This document shows, in pieces, positions 1-12,312 of a stretch of DNA of 64,000 bases (positions are counted from its first letter, which is position 1; every line of letters starts with the position of its first letter). This DNA comes from Pleurodeles waltl (taxonomy: Eukaryota; Chordata; Amphibia; Caudata; Salamandridae), in assembly GCF_031143425.1 (NCBI RefSeq), contig NC_090450.1, positions 224,839,442 to 224,903,441 on the forward strand, read 5' to 3'. A model generated the notes under the pieces. The model saw nothing but the letters and a program-made list of their open reading frames with translations, had not been told where the DNA came from and made no database searches. The translations under genes and the position numbers were made by a program.

Positions 1-800
1 AGGCCTTTGCTACATTGTGAGAGGCACTGGAAACCAATATTGATACACTGAGCACTGATTTGGGCCTTCTGCACGATGACCACTAGCTGCTAGTGGAACG
101 AGTCATCGCAGCCAAGAGGGAGATCTCCGAGATGACCCCTGTAGTGGTGACATCTAGCAACCAATTTCACTCCATTGAACTCAGCTTGAAGACCCTGGAG
201 GACAAAACGGAGGATGGTGAAAACAGGGCGCACCGAAACAACATCAGAGTGGTGGGACTATGCTAAAAAATTGAAGGCTCCGACATGGCGCGCTATGTCG
301 AAGATTGGCTCCCCCGTGAGGTGGCTCCTGAGGGCTTTTCCTCCTTATTCGCTTTGGAGTGCGCACAAAGGGTCCTGTCTGAGCCATTCTAGCCAGGCGC
401 TCGTCTGAGACCTGTGGTGGCACGCTTGCTCCATTGTAAAGACTGCAACCTCATCCTGCAACAAGCCTGCCAAAAGTAGAACCTTGTCATGGAGAATCAC
501 AAGGTTCTGATATTTGCGGACTTTTCCTGGGAGGTACATCGCCAACGAGTAGCATTCACCAAGGTGAAGAAGAAACTTCGGGAACTACGATTGGCATACT
601 TCATGTAGCTCCCGGGAGCTTGGGCCCGGGCAAGGCTGTTGATCCGTCCAGAACCAGGCATCCTGAATGATTTTGAGTAGTAACCCCGGAGGGGGTGCAG
701 TTCTTCTCCACACCTCAGGATACCTGGGCCTGGATGGAGCAACAGCCTTTTCCTGGCCTGAGCTGGATGCCCCAGGAGCAGAAGAGAAGACACCGCCCTG
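1..800 (+). pseudogene. L1 ORF1p remnant (RNA-binding chaperone)
   Basis: ORF1p of L1 is a trimeric nucleic-acid chaperone that coats L1 RNA. Here a coiled-coil-like stretch comes first (about 1-210). It is followed by the RRM core with RNNIRVVGL (about 235-265), a VEDWLP phrase (about 295), then the C-terminal domain with a VKKKLRELR phrase (about 562-592) and a TPQDTWAWME phrase (about 711-738). These fall in different frames separated by stops (for example right after RVVGLC near 262), so the gene is dead. The N-terminus is outside the window. Identification is by family pattern; the exact end is approximate. Confidence 0.8.
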
Positions 801-911
801 CTCCCACCGGAAGGTGTCCACAGCATCAACTGGACCTCCCACTGGGGCAGAGGCATGACAGGAGTGCCAGAGAGTGGTTGAGGCAGTCATATACCACACC
901 CCACACTCCCA

Positions 912-3900
912 ATGGCTAGCATTATAGACTATAAAATACTGACATGGAACATTAGGGGGAATACACTCGATGTCCAAATGCCATAAGGTTTTCTCGCACC
1001 TCACTTGGTGGGGATCAACATTGCTCTCCTTCAGGAGACCCACCTAGACACCGAAGAAGGGCTTGCCCTCAAGCACAGATAGAGAGGCCAAATCTCCTGC
1101 ACTACTTATTTGGCATATGCACTGGAGACACTCATATGGATTAAACCAGGGGTGCTGTCCAGGGTCCAGGGTGCTGTGTCAGCTGCATCACTCATAGATC
1201 CTCTTGGGAGACACGCCATAATAATTGGGAGACTGGATGGATGGTAAGTCATGCTGGGGAGCATTTATGGTCCCAACAGAGATCAAGCAGTGTTTCTGTC
1301 AGCTCTTTGTGGCCACCTGGCTCCAAACCTCACTGGTCGGTCCTGCTTCAGAGGAGACTTTAACTGCATTTCAGACATTGTATTGAACAGGTCACACCCT
1401 CCTTTGAGGGACTCACAGACAAAACACCCTGCCAGAGCTTTCTAGCCTGACAACAGGAATAGGGCTTTATCGACTAAAGGAGAGCACAGCATCTGGAAGA
1501 GAGAGACTACTCTTTCTTCTTGTCATTGCATGACTTGCATGTGCGCTTGGACACGTTTCTGTGCTCTCCAAAGGTACATGAGCTAAAGCACCTGGCCGAA
1601 TACCTTACCAGAACAATTTCAGACCATAACCCCCTCTTGCTGGGGCTTCGATGGACACTTCCCCAACCCCCAGTACCCACGTGGAGACTTAGACTGGACC
1701 TGTTAGAAGACCAGGTATTCCAGGACACCATTGGCTCCTCCATAAGAGCCCGGGTGACTCTGACCTCCAGAATGTGGTACCAGAGGCCAAGGAGAAAGTG
1801 TCAGAAGAAGTTGAATGGGTACGTTGCTATGACTACAAGAATTATTATTGCCCTGCACCCACACAGAGGGCAATCTGGCGAGCTCCCTCCTGGTGTGGCT
1901 GGCAAACCCAGCAAAGAGAGTTTCAGATATAGTCGAATTGCACAGGGCCCGAACCGCACATTCTAACAGCAGTGTGAAATTAATTCAGAAATCTGTAATT
2001 ACTGTACAGATTTATATAGCAGTAAAGTCTGACGTACTGTTGCAGATATTAGAGGATTTCTATTGATCATAACCCTCCTGACCCTTACCGCTCGAGAACC
2101 GGAGGCTATAGGGCAGGTCATCATGCTCCACGAGGTGCAAGAGGCCATTAAGAGCATGGCCAGGATTAAGATCCCAGGTCTGGACGGCCTGCCTGTTGAC
2201 TTTTATTCAGCCTATATGACATAGCCGAGTCCAAGACTGATTACCATGTATGAGGAGGCTAAGAGGCGGGGGACCCTCCCTCTATCTGCCCAGGAGGCCC
2301 TCATTGTCCCTCTTTTGAAGCCCAGAAACCGGCCACACACATAACAGCATATCGTCCCCTATCAATGCTGACCGTGGACTATAAAGCAAACTGGATACTG
2401 GCCACATGCCTGCTCTGCGATATGCCCTGCCTGGTCCACCAAGGTGAGTCAGGGTTTATACCAGGCCGGAATATGGCTTTTAACATCTGCAGGCTCTTTT
2501 CAGCTCTCGATGCTGACACCTATGATAAGAACAGTGCAGCAATCTTCGCTGTAGACATCGATAAAGCATTTGCCAGGTTTGAATGGGCATACCTTTGTGA
2601 AGTGCTGCGCAGCTTTGCCCTTGGAGATAACTTTGTAGCCTGGACTCAGTTGCTCTACAATACGCCGCGTGCGAGGGTCCGCACAAGCAAATCCATCTCA
2701 GAGGGGTATGCAGTGGAAAGGGGGGCCCGGCAGGGCTGCCCGCTATTGCCTGTCCTTTTCACCCTCGCCATAGAGCTGCTCGCTTGATTGGCCTGTACAG
2801 GAAATGCCTATGGAGGTATACAAGCTGCGGAGCGCGACCACTACATCACATTGTATGCAGATGCCCTTATCTTATTTCTGGGATACATGGGGGGGGCTCT
2901 AAGGTGGAGCGAAGAACCTGCTGGACCACTTTGGTTCACTTTCAGGTAAACTGGCAAAAATCTAGCCTCTTCCCTACCATGGTTGACAGGACAGTGCCCC
3001 TGGGAATTGCACTTTCAACAGGAGCCTCGCTGCCTAGCCTACTTGGGAGTGCATGTTTATCATGACCGTGCAGACCTTATGGAGAAGGACATGAGAACGC
3101 ATTGCGGGGACTCTAAAGTAATATGACTTTCTGGGGGTCACTGTCCCTCTCAGTGGTAGACCGCAGAGCCCTACTAAAAATGAGTGCCTTGACTTGGCTC
3201 CTTTATTTCTTCATCACTTCCCCACTTTGGATCCCGAGAGCATTCTTCAAGGAGCTAAATTCATAGATTATAGGCTTCCTATGGGGATCAGGTCAATGGA
3301 AAGTAGGTTTGGCAGTACTCCAGAGAACAATGACGGCTGGTGGCATGGCCATTCTTGACATCGTGACCTACTACTTGGTGGGCCAGCTGCAGTGGCTGAC
3401 CCAGAGGATAGCCCACAGCACGATGCCTGGCAGAGAGGTAACGCCCTTTACTCTGGATCTTCGGGCCTTGGCCGAAGACTCCTTCTTCACAATCCCTGTC
3501 TTGATCCCAACTCTGCAGAACTGAGCATACTGCTCTGCTACTGGCTGCGAAGTCTCTGCAGATCAGATTGTTCCATACCCAATGCCCCTGAGATTCCCCT
3601 GCAGTTCATGGAGCCCTTGCCTCATGGAGGAGATTGGAGGGGACTCTCCAGCTGGGTGGAGAATGACCTCTATGGGAGTCCTATATGAGGCAGCGGCCCT
3701 TGTACCATTCAAGGACTTTGAGCTAGCTATAACTTACCGCAGGGTCATTTCCTCCTTCACAGGGCACTTACTGGGGCTATTGCTAGGCACTGGAAACAAG
3801 GGAGATCGGACCCCCCTCACATGTTTGCCAATATTTGATGAGTGCTACAGACATGCATACAGCAGTAACATGCCTCTATAGGAGAATACAAGCATACCTC

Positions 3901-4380
3901 ACTCTACCCCTCACAGCCCTCAAACTAAAATGGGTGTATGATTTAGGCACACCGATCACAGATGAGGCATGGGAAGACAAGCTGACTAGAGCCTCATAAG
4001 GTCTTGTAAGGCCTTTAGGAATGCTAGATTCAAGCTCATTAATGTCTTCGTCCTGGAGGGATTTCTGGGAATTCGTTACTTGTACACTGACAAAGGTGAT
4101 GGACCGAGAGGTTCCCCACGATCCCAGACACTGTCTACTCAGTGGGTATTTTCACATGGCTCAGCTCAAGGTATCCAACCAGTTTCAGGACTTGGCACTC
4201 CTGATAGCCAAAAGAGAAATAATTAAAAACTGGAAGGCCGCAAGAGGTCCTCAGGGCTTGGCCTGGAAGCGAGAGCTGCTGAAATGGTTGGAGGCTGAGG
4301 GGGCTGTGAGACTCTGGGAGACTAAACAAGGCCAGGGCTCAAACGAAGGGCACAAGCCTGGGGTACCCTGGTGTGTGCCC
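912..4380 (+). pseudogene. L1 ORF2p remnant (endonuclease-reverse transcriptase)
   Basis: ORF2p nicks target DNA and reverse-transcribes L1 RNA in place. The ATG at 912 starts the endonuclease domain with the typical LTWNIRG opening. A GDFNC-like phrase (about 1356-1373) marks the endonuclease middle. The RT domain runs about 2100-3060: SGFIPGRN (2449-2472), FAVDIDKAF (2548-2574), and GARQGCPL (2725-2748). The catalytic YADD box reads YADA at 2854-2865, so one catalytic aspartate is lost. The C-terminal part is traceable to about 4380. Stops and frameshifts occur throughout, for example a TAA after 24 codons. A fossil copy. Confidence 0.9.
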
Positions 4381-4847
4381 TAGAGAACACGGACGAGCAG
4401 CCACTGGATCCTGCACCCCCTCCATGATGCCTGGGGTGCAGCTGGCTCTTCACTCTACAGAACAGGGAACGTTACTCTCCACTTGGCACCTACAACTCCC
4501 AAAAGGTCCTAGAGGATGGGATGGGGGACCTACCGACAGAGACCCAACACAACAATAGGCCTACACTACATTTCAGAGCTCCTGAATGTCAGGAGGCATG
4601 AGGGAGGAAGGGCAGTCACAGTCGCTTAGAACCTAAGGGCCACTGAACTACATGTAGGGAGCTCATCTCTACTGATGTGGCAGAGGCACTGGATTTATTT
4701 GATAAAGCAAGCCAATGTTTGTCTTAAGTAGGCTTAGGCACATCTCCAGTAAGATATATTTGATATGTTAAAATGACAACCCGTTCAATGCAGATGTTAT
4801 ATGGCTGGGTTTTCTCAGCATGTTGTGATGTATGCATGTTCAAATTC

Positions 4848-4882
4848 AATAAAGTATGTTTAAATAAATAAATAAATAAATA
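4848..4882 (+). repeat. L1 3' end: AATAAA signal and (AAAT)n tail
   Basis: A polyadenylation signal within CAATAAAGT is followed after a short spacer by several AAAT units. A microsatellite-like tail of this kind is the usual end of an L1 insertion and fixes the 3' boundary near 4882. Confidence 0.8.
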
Positions 4883-6554
4883 ACTCATGGCCTGCAGCCT
4901 GGCTCCATTGGTCAAACGCATGTGACTGTCACAGTTGCACAGCATGAGGAAAAGACACTTGAGTGAGACAACTGGATCGGGTGAGTGCAGGACTGCTGTG
5001 CAAAGAGTCTGGTCAGTCTTTTAGAGAACACAAGCTGCAGCTTGCACTGCCACAACCAGAAAGATGATGGCCCATCATGCTATGGTGCTGCAGACCAAGA
5101 TGGCCATGGCCCAGCATTTACCACCGTGGATGCGGGACCCTACAGCCCCAATTTTCTGATTGACGTCACTTCCGAGTGGTACTGCACTACTTCTGAAAGG
5201 CACAAGTGTACTTTTTGGAGGTTTTATGTTATTCTAACAATTTGAACTTTATTTAGATTATTTTATGATCACACTGATGTTGCTTTCTTTGTGGTCATTG
5301 ATGTCAAAGCGCCTGTGGCATCACTTCCCTTGACTTAAACAAATCTAATAACTGATTAAAACACCTAACAAGTTTCAAAACTGGGTATTTCATTCCTTTG
5401 ATTTGGAATTGGATTTCAAACTATTCATTACCTTGGATCAACAGCTACACCTGCTCAGTCAGCAAGACTCTGTGATGTACATAGCATGATAATATCACAT
5501 CATCACAGCAATTCCCCAGAGATTTGCAGGTCATTCTATGTTGTATATTTATTACAATCCAATGCCCATGTTTTTGTGAATGCTTCTCAATTTGAGAGGT
5601 CAGCTTAGGCTTGCGGTTGTACAAATATTGGAGTATTCACTATTGAACTTCCAGTGGGCCGCTGTAAATCAGTGATACTAACACTTAATTAGAAAGCTCA
5701 GCATAGTAAATGCATCTTGCACATTAAAGAAACCTAGGTAAACTAGCCATTGGTCATGAAACAAGTGTCTGGATGCCCTTGAAATCAGGTATGTTTTACA
5801 TGACCTTTCCCCATGACAGACTATTCTAGCTTCCAATAATTAGGTCTAGCAGTTTTGTAGGAGTAGGAAATAACAATGTGAGTTTGTACTGTGCACATTC
5901 CATATTTGTGTTATTGATACGGTAAGTGTGACGTTTCGTACTATAATTTTAAATGTATTCTGTACTAGGTTGGTTTATATTAAAAGCTTATAATAACAAT
6001 CCAGATTGCATATGTGTGTGTACTGATTCAGCGAGAGGGGGAGGAAACCAGCAGTCAATCACTGGCAAGACCGTTCCATTCCATTATGGATCCTTCAGGT
6101 AAGAAATAAGGTGCAGGGTTCATGTTACTCCTGCCTACTTTCTCATTACCACACAGCACGCTGATATACCACTGATCCATTGAGCAAACTGAAAACTACA
6201 GGGTGTGACAAAGAATTTTAGTAATGCGATAGATCATCCATACCAGCACACAATCATGTAACACTAATGTGTTTCAAAACCATTTCCCTCTTACGTAAAT
6301 GCTGTCATTTGTCGGCACATCTACAAATATGAGCAAGCAAATATGGTGTGCATAGAAATATTGTGAAATACTAATTTGGCTACAGAAAAAGGCTAGTATG
6401 GTATATCTCATGCCCTGCTTTGTGAATTGTATGGTCATATTTATGTCTTCAAGTTATTTCTTTGCTGTAGTCTAAGAACCTCGGTGATTACAGAACGCAA
6501 AGCCAGAGAAGACCAGACAAGGACAACAAGATCAAGTTTTCCAGCAGTATAGCG
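4883..6554. other. Non-coding, no feature recognised
   Basis: AT-rich unique-looking sequence. No open frame resembles a known family, no splice-bounded exon or RNA gene was recognised, and no strong repeat structure was seen. Confidence 0.5.
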
Positions 6555-6905
6555 AGGGGCATATTTATAGGCCCCCACCTCGCGCCACTTTAACGTCCTT
6601 TATTTTGGCGTTAATGTGGCCCAACAGGGCCAAAATCCCAGTGGCGTATTTAGAGTGGTGCAATGTATATGTTACACCACTCTGTAACCCTTTGCGCTAC
6701 ATTATGCCTGCACCAGGCATAATGTATGCAAACGGGGTGTACCCCCATTAGGGGAGCCGGTAAAATGGTGCAAGGAAATATATGGGATTTCCTTGCGCCA
6801 TTTTTTGCAGCACTTTTAACGCCTGCTCAAGGGCAGGCGTTAAAATGGGGCTTCCATTCTTTAGAATGCACTCGGTGCAGCACCATTTTCCATAAATCTG
6901 CCCCT
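6555..6905. mobile_element. MITE built from consecutive hairpins (M1)
   Basis: A 351-bp non-coding unit with imperfect terminal inverted repeats (AGGGGCATATTTATAG at the left; the right end read in reverse is AGGGGCAGATTTATGG). Inside are three separate near-perfect hairpins: 6699-6725 (12-bp stem, 3-nt loop), 6762-6804 (18-bp stem with one G/T pair) and 6814-6845 (13-bp stem, 6-nt loop). A diverged relative lies at about 25190-25592. No coding capacity. Short inverted ends plus interspersed relatives fit a non-autonomous DNA transposon, probably Harbinger-like, but the superfamily is inference. Confidence 0.7.
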
Positions 6906-8754
6906 AAGTGGTAGTGGAAGCACAACTTCTGTGGTTCATAATGCCATTGCACACCACCTTTAGCAAAGAAAGTCATGGCGGACAAACTGAATGCAATCAA
7001 AACTGCTAAATATATTTTAGAGGCCTGTGTCTTAACAATGTACTTTAGTGATCATGCACTAGTAGAGTGAACAAATGCAAACTGTTTTTCATACAGTTTT
7101 CCATGCAGGGAGGAAATCAAACCATTTTGATGCAGGTTTGATTTTTCCAATCCTACATATTTTTAAAAAATAGAAGTTATTGAAAAAGGTTTGTGGTCAG
7201 TCTGTTACCTACTGTGGTACCTTGCTTTTGGCTCATCACTGCAGTCTGTGAGTCTGATTTGTGTGGACTTGTCTCAGGAAGAGTCTTGATGTCAAAAGAA
7301 GCCCCACTTGCCTTCCAAAATACAAGGTGGTGGTTTTCAATTGTAGTGAAAGAATATTCTAAAACAAATAAAGAAACAAAAGAATGAAAAATGATGTCAA
7401 CTAAATGTGGATGGCATGTACTTCAGTGTGGACGTTATGTGCATTAATAAAAACAAGAATTTGCAAGGCAATAGGTCTCGCATTTTCTTGAGTTAGAGCT
7501 ATTGGCATTGTAAATTCAGAACTGGACTTTTCTTGCCTCATAAACTGGTCGACCCTGTCTCATAATTTTATCTTTTCCTCCCATATTTTGGTGGTCGCTG
7601 GTGGCTAGTGACATCAGAAATCACAAGCCCTTCAGGAGAGATGAGAAGATGATGGCACTATGTCGCGTTGTGTAAGCATCTAAACAGAAATTGGAACAAT
7701 CTTGCCTCACATTTCAGCGAACAGAGCAGCCTGAGAAGATTTATGGCCCTAAGAAAGGAGATAAGCATTGCCCTGTGCACAATGTGGTGAGTGCTGGCAG
7801 GCTGGGGCCCCGGAGAGAGAGACTCGAGACGTGAGGCTAAGCAAGTTTCACATCATTGCCCCTAACTACCACAAAGGGCATATTGTGGCTTTTGTGAGCA
7901 GTGAGCTAAATGACATGGTGTGTCTTTTGTAAAATAAGCTTCTTTTAGGAGCCAGAGACAAATGAGGACAGTGCTGGAATAAAGCCAAAACAAATGTCAG
8001 CTACATGGGGGGACAAGGGAGGAACAAAATGGTGCAATAAAACTCTCACAGCCGCCAGTCTAAAAGACCAACAGTGAAAGGGGAACACCAAAGAAGTAAC
8101 AAAAATAGTCCATCACAGCAACAGATAAAGAAACCAATGTGGAATAATACAGTAGTTGATCACTGCTTTGAAACAGAAAAAGGAGGGAGAAAAAGGCAGA
8201 AGTGACCACTTACAAGCAAGATTTTTTAAAAGACACCGCAACCAACAAATGAAATCGCTTTCAGCCATAGGAAGTAAACAAAAATTACACACGTGGTTGA
8301 AAGCTTATGCTCGACCTTACAATGTAAATGTAAGGCCTTGAACTGGTCTGCCATCTGAAACAGTAAAAAATCAGTATGCAAAACATTGTTTCAAGATGGT
8401 GGCATAGTGTTGAAGCTTGCAGCAGTGAATCCTAGCAACCTGCATAAGAAGGTTGTGATCCAGCAGCAATGGTTGTGAAGCTGCTGGTATTTCATTGCTC
8501 AATTAGCATTAGTCTGCATTTGCGATTGAGATGCTGGGGTGCACTAAAGTAAACATCTCATGAGGCAGGACAACTCTGGATGCAGAGAAACATAGAGTAA
8601 GCAGGTAAAATACTGCTACTCAACTTACGTGACATCCTAAAGCATAGCAGTTTTCTGCTAGGTAGAGGCAAACATTGGCAACAAAGCCAATGGCTGAAGA
8701 GGGCTGATCTCCTAATTGTATGTATGCTGTTGTGAAGACCTGAACTAATATTTG
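6906..8754. other. Non-coding, no feature recognised
   Basis: AT-rich sequence with no recognisable gene, repeat array or transposon end. Short open frames here have no family resemblance. Confidence 0.5.
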
Positions 8755-9110
8755 AATGACACTCTTCCCTGAAAGACGTGGAACAAGTGTGGTACTGCAG
8801 GACCAGTGCACGTTTCCTTTAAAGACATGGAACAGATGTGGAAACGAGGTGCTAATCAATGCAAGCAGCTTCCTTAAAAGACATGGGACAAATGTGTTCT
8901 GCAGGGAAGGTGCAAGCTTTCTTCAAAGACTTGGAACAAGCGTGGTACTCATGGCCTGTGCAAGCATGCTTCAAAACATGGAACAAGTATGGTATTAAAA
9001 GGCCAGCAAGTGCAAGCTTCCTTCAAAGACCTGGAACAAGTGCAGAATTGCAGAGCCCCTGCAAGCTTCCTTCAAAGACATGGAACAAGTTTAGGACTGG
9101 ACCGTGCCTT
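8755..9110. repeat. Degenerate tandem repeat, about 50-bp unit
   Basis: At least seven diverged copies of a unit with core GCTTCCTTCAAAGACATGG followed by AACAAGTGTGG. Copies start near 8762, 8815, 8870, 8918, 8965, 9017 and 9064. Spacing varies from about 47 to 57 bp. Weaker copies may continue to about 9410. The unit is not a multiple of three and the frames do not persist, so this is a decayed minisatellite rather than a coding repeat. Confidence 0.8.
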
Positions 9111-9421
9111 TTCACAACTCCCTTAGATACAACAAACAAGCAGCATTTCAGATGTGGGACAAGTGTAAGGAAGAGCACTGGGTTGTGTGAGTGCAAGCTT
9201 GACTCATTTGCATTTTCACATCAAACAGGTACAGGACCAGGCAGGAATACACGCTTCCCTGACACCCAAAGAAATCAATTTGATCTAGTCAGAAACAATG
9301 CAAGCTTCCCTCATAGGCACAGAACATGGACAGCATCTGCAGCAGCAGCTCAAGTCTGTGTGTAAACACACACATAAAATGTTCAGAATTTGGCAGCAGT
9401 GTGAGCTCCCCTCACACACAG

Positions 9422-9680
9422 GTACAAATTGGTCATCAGAAGTGCAAGCTAAACTATCCTCACGTAGAAGACATGAGGAAATCATGAAATATGCAAAGAT
9501 GTGTGCTATACAAAATCTTTCTTATGTTTGACCTAATGGCCTCTAATGTTGCTTGTATGCTATACAAGTACAGGACGGTCATCAGCAGTACAAGCTAAAA
9601 TACTCTTACATACAAAATATGAGAAGAACTATGAAAGGATGTGTACTGTACAAAAATCTGTGTTGTGTTTGGTTTAATGG
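9422..9680. repeat. Direct duplication, about 145-bp period
   Basis: The block at about 9422-9535 (GGTCATCAGAAGTGCAAGC, then a TATGCAAAGATGTGTGCTAT phrase) is repeated in diverged form at about 9571-9675 (GGTCATCAGCAGTACAAGC, then GAAAGGATGTGTACTGTAC). Two tandem copies of a non-coding unit. Confidence 0.65.
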
Positions 9681-10997
9681 ACGATACTGTTGTTCTGTGT
9701 AAAATAAGAATATAGCCCACACAGGGTGCACGCCAACTAACTTGCCTCTTAGTTCACTAATAATATTGTTTTCATAGTGGTTGTTGGGGGTATGAATGTT
9801 TTCTGTGTTCACGTTTAAAAACTATCACATCTAATAAATGCCTTTCAATGCAGTGATATAATCTGATGTATTAAGATGAAACGCTTGTCAAAGAAATATA
9901 CTTTTTTACACTTAGAAGACACTTTACATATTTGTATATAATATTTCTTGCATGATTTCCATGTCAAATGTCTCCATGGCTCAACTCATGCTGGACCCTT
10001 AGAGCCGAGTCAAATCCTGAAATCGACACCCCCGTTAATCTGTTGGCCTGCCCACCTCTAATACAGTTTTCTGTATGAAAGTTACTCAACTTCCCTTCTA
10101 AAAGTATCTTGCTTTAGGGAGCAACAACTTGTTTTCCAAGATTCTGGGAAGTGTCCTTGAGTCTCTGAAGAGTAATTATTCCAACTCTGGTTTTAATAGG
10201 AAAGAATTGTGCATTAGCAACCAAAGACGCTGTTTTAAAGTTACATGTGCATTTTTTAAACAAACAAACAAACAACATTCATAAGTAATTTTCTCAGTTG
10301 CAGAACTCTATTCTAAGTAAGTGTATGTTCTTTTACTAACTGCTATTTTCTTCCCTCTACCCATCAGGCTGAACACAATGATTACTGTGACTGTCTTGTC
10401 TTCACAAATACTCCCACCAGCATGGCTGTAACTCCTTCGTTGGCCTCTGCTGCCATCATGCTGCCAGGGCCAAATGGCACACTCTGTATTTCCAAATGTG
10501 ATCATGCGCACTTCTTAGCCATTCAGTGCGCGCTCAATGAGGCCTTGACAGTGCTACCACAGGTGCTCCAGTAGATTCTGCTGCTTAGAGTCTGACTCCT
10601 GCTGCTGAGAAAGTAGGACAGAGTTAACGGCAAGCTCCCAGTTTTATAAGAGCTCTTGTGGCTTGAGTAGGCAGTGGTGCAGGAACAACAATTTTTAGGC
10701 TGGTGGTGCTGCCATCAAAGTTACATCACTGAACTCACAGGGATTCTGAAAAATCCAAGCATCACACAAACAGCGAGCATCACAAATGAGCCACACCTAT
10801 TCAGCAGAAGATTGGTAAGGGTGTAGTATCCATTGTTGTAGTATCTATCATAGCTGGTGTTCCATTTAGGAGCACACTCTCACAAATATGTTACTAAAGC
10901 ATGTTGTGGTAACCACTATTTCCAGACAGCACATTTTCCATTGAAAAGACCTTTAAATTTGCGCAGACACACAATTTTACTGACAAAATACGGCCTT
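9681..10997. other. Non-coding, no feature recognised
   Basis: Unique-looking AT-rich DNA up to the left end of the Harbinger element. It contains a short A/CAAA run near 10257-10275. No gene recognised. Confidence 0.5.
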
Positions 10998-11000
10998 CAT

Positions 11001-11290
11001 TACAACATTGGTGGTAAATGCCGCTTACCGGCCGTGCCGACGGCCGCCAACATACCGTGACCACGGCGGTATACCACTACGGGAATTATGACCCACACAG
11101 AGAAATCCGCCACTATACAGACACACACACAAGTCCACGAGCCCAAAGGCCAGTGATAAACTGGTGGTGCCAAAACTCACACCATTATGCCAAAAGAAAT
11201 ACGCTCACAGCATCATGACCCAGAATCACCGCAGCGGTCATTCAACCGCTGTAAACCATTGGTGGTACACACCTCTGCGCCCAAAATACA
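11001..11290. promoter_or_regulatory. Left terminal and subterminal region of H-A
   Basis: Rich in GGCGGT/ACCGCC-type motifs (for example 11036-11070 and 11225-11260) in a sequence otherwise dominated by A and C. The matching part of H-B (42650-42920) keeps the same motifs. These are probably binding sites for the transposase or the element's Myb-like proteins, by analogy with known Harbinger subterminal sites; no direct evidence. Confidence 0.55.
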
Positions 11291-11299
11291 CACAACCTA

Positions 11300-11570
11300 A
11301 CAAAACTACACCACATTGGACAATTTAAACTACATATGCCTAACACACATACACACACCACACCCACACACCACTATAAAAAACACACCCACACTACCCA
11401 CAACCCCTTACAACAACAAAAAGATATTGCCAACTGAGAGAGAGAGAGAGACAAGCCAGGAGCACCCACTGAATCTGAGCCACATAGCACCATGACCCAC
11501 ACGCCATCCACGCACCTCACAGCACACACCCCAACACATCACTCCACACACCCTCACAGATACTACTCAC
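11300..11570. repeat. CA-rich leader with a short (GA)n run
   Basis: Low-complexity CACA-rich DNA between the transposon end and the start of gene A, with a short (GA)n tract near 11435-11452. H-B has an equally CA-rich leader (42920-43230). Confidence 0.6.
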
Positions 11571-11579
11571 ACTACACCC

Positions 11580-11958
11580 ATGGCACCACAAAGACACCCC
11601 AGGTTCTCAGAGGAGGAGCTAAGGGTCATGGTGGAGGTAATCATCCGGGTAGACCCACAGCTTTTCGGATCACAGGTGCAGCAGACGTCCATCGCTAGGA
11701 AGATGGAGTTATGGCAGAGAGTCGTGGACAGGGTTAATGCCATGGGACAGCACCCAAGAACAAGGGATAACATCAGAAAGAGGTGGAACGACCTACAGAT
11801 GAAGGTGCGTTCCGTGGTTGCAAGACACCAGGTAGCTGTACCGAGGACTGGCGGAGGACCCCCACGTCCTCCCCCACAACTAACAACATGGGAGGAGCAA
11901 GTCTTGCCGATCATGCATCCTGAGCGCCTCGCAGGAGTAGCAGGAGGACTGGACTCTA
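11580..11958 (+). CDS. Myb/SANT-like gene A of H-A, exon 1 (DNA-binding domain)
   Basis: Encodes the N-terminal Myb/SANT-like domain (trihelix type) of a Harbinger accessory protein, which in known Harbinger systems brings the transposase to the nucleus and to transposon ends. Start: MAPQRHPRFSEEELRVMV, giving helix 1. The recognition-helix phrase IRKRWNDLQMKVRSVVARH is at about residues 63-81. A Pro-rich linker PPRPPPQLTTWEE follows. The exon stays open and ends at a GTAAGT donor at 11959, the same place as the GTAAGT in H-B (43611), which supports splicing. The start codon is shared with H-B. The exon is intact here but carries a frameshift in H-B. The downstream exon is damaged, so a full protein is unlikely. 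Confidence 0.8.
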
Positions 11959-12312
11959 GTAAGTCAAATCTTTACTACTTCCCCCCCCTACCTGCATGCC
12001 ATCACAAACTCCTACCCCTACCCTCACCCCCATCACTCCATCAACTCACGTATACCCCACCATCACAGCCCACCCATCCCAATACCAAGCCCTGCATGCA
12101 ACAACAATGCATGGACCCCATCACAGACCTGCATGGACGCCCATCACCACAGCATGCACACTAGTGACAATCACTTAGCCAAACCAAGCACAACTCACAC
12201 AAGCCAAAGCTGCCTTGCTAATAACAACCATAGAGGGAAACATATCCATGCACAAGATGGCACACGCAGATACAATAACACTGCATTCACGTCACCGGAG
12301 AGGAGGTGCCAG

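Larger units (their letters stand above)
1..4882 (+). mobile_element. Decayed L1-type LINE, 5' end outside window
   Basis: One non-LTR retrotransposon copy in + orientation. It holds ORF1 remnants, then ORF2 with endonuclease and reverse transcriptase regions, then a short 3' UTR with a polyadenylation signal and an AAAT-type tail. The order ORF1-ORF2-tail and the ORF1 core phrase around position 240 (RNNIRVVGL) are those of the L1 clade. Both ORFs are broken by many stops and frameshifts, so the copy is old and inactive. The 5' UTR and the start of ORF1 lie outside the window. No target-site duplication can be checked because the left end is missing. Confidence 0.9.

Noticed and set aside
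10308..10511. 67-codon minus-strand frame in unique DNA
   Set aside because: No similarity to a known family, no splice signals and no conservation evidence available.
11567..11914. 115-codon minus-strand frame opposite Myb-like gene A exon 1
   Set aside because: Shadow of the real plus-strand exon, which has homology, a shared start and a conserved donor.
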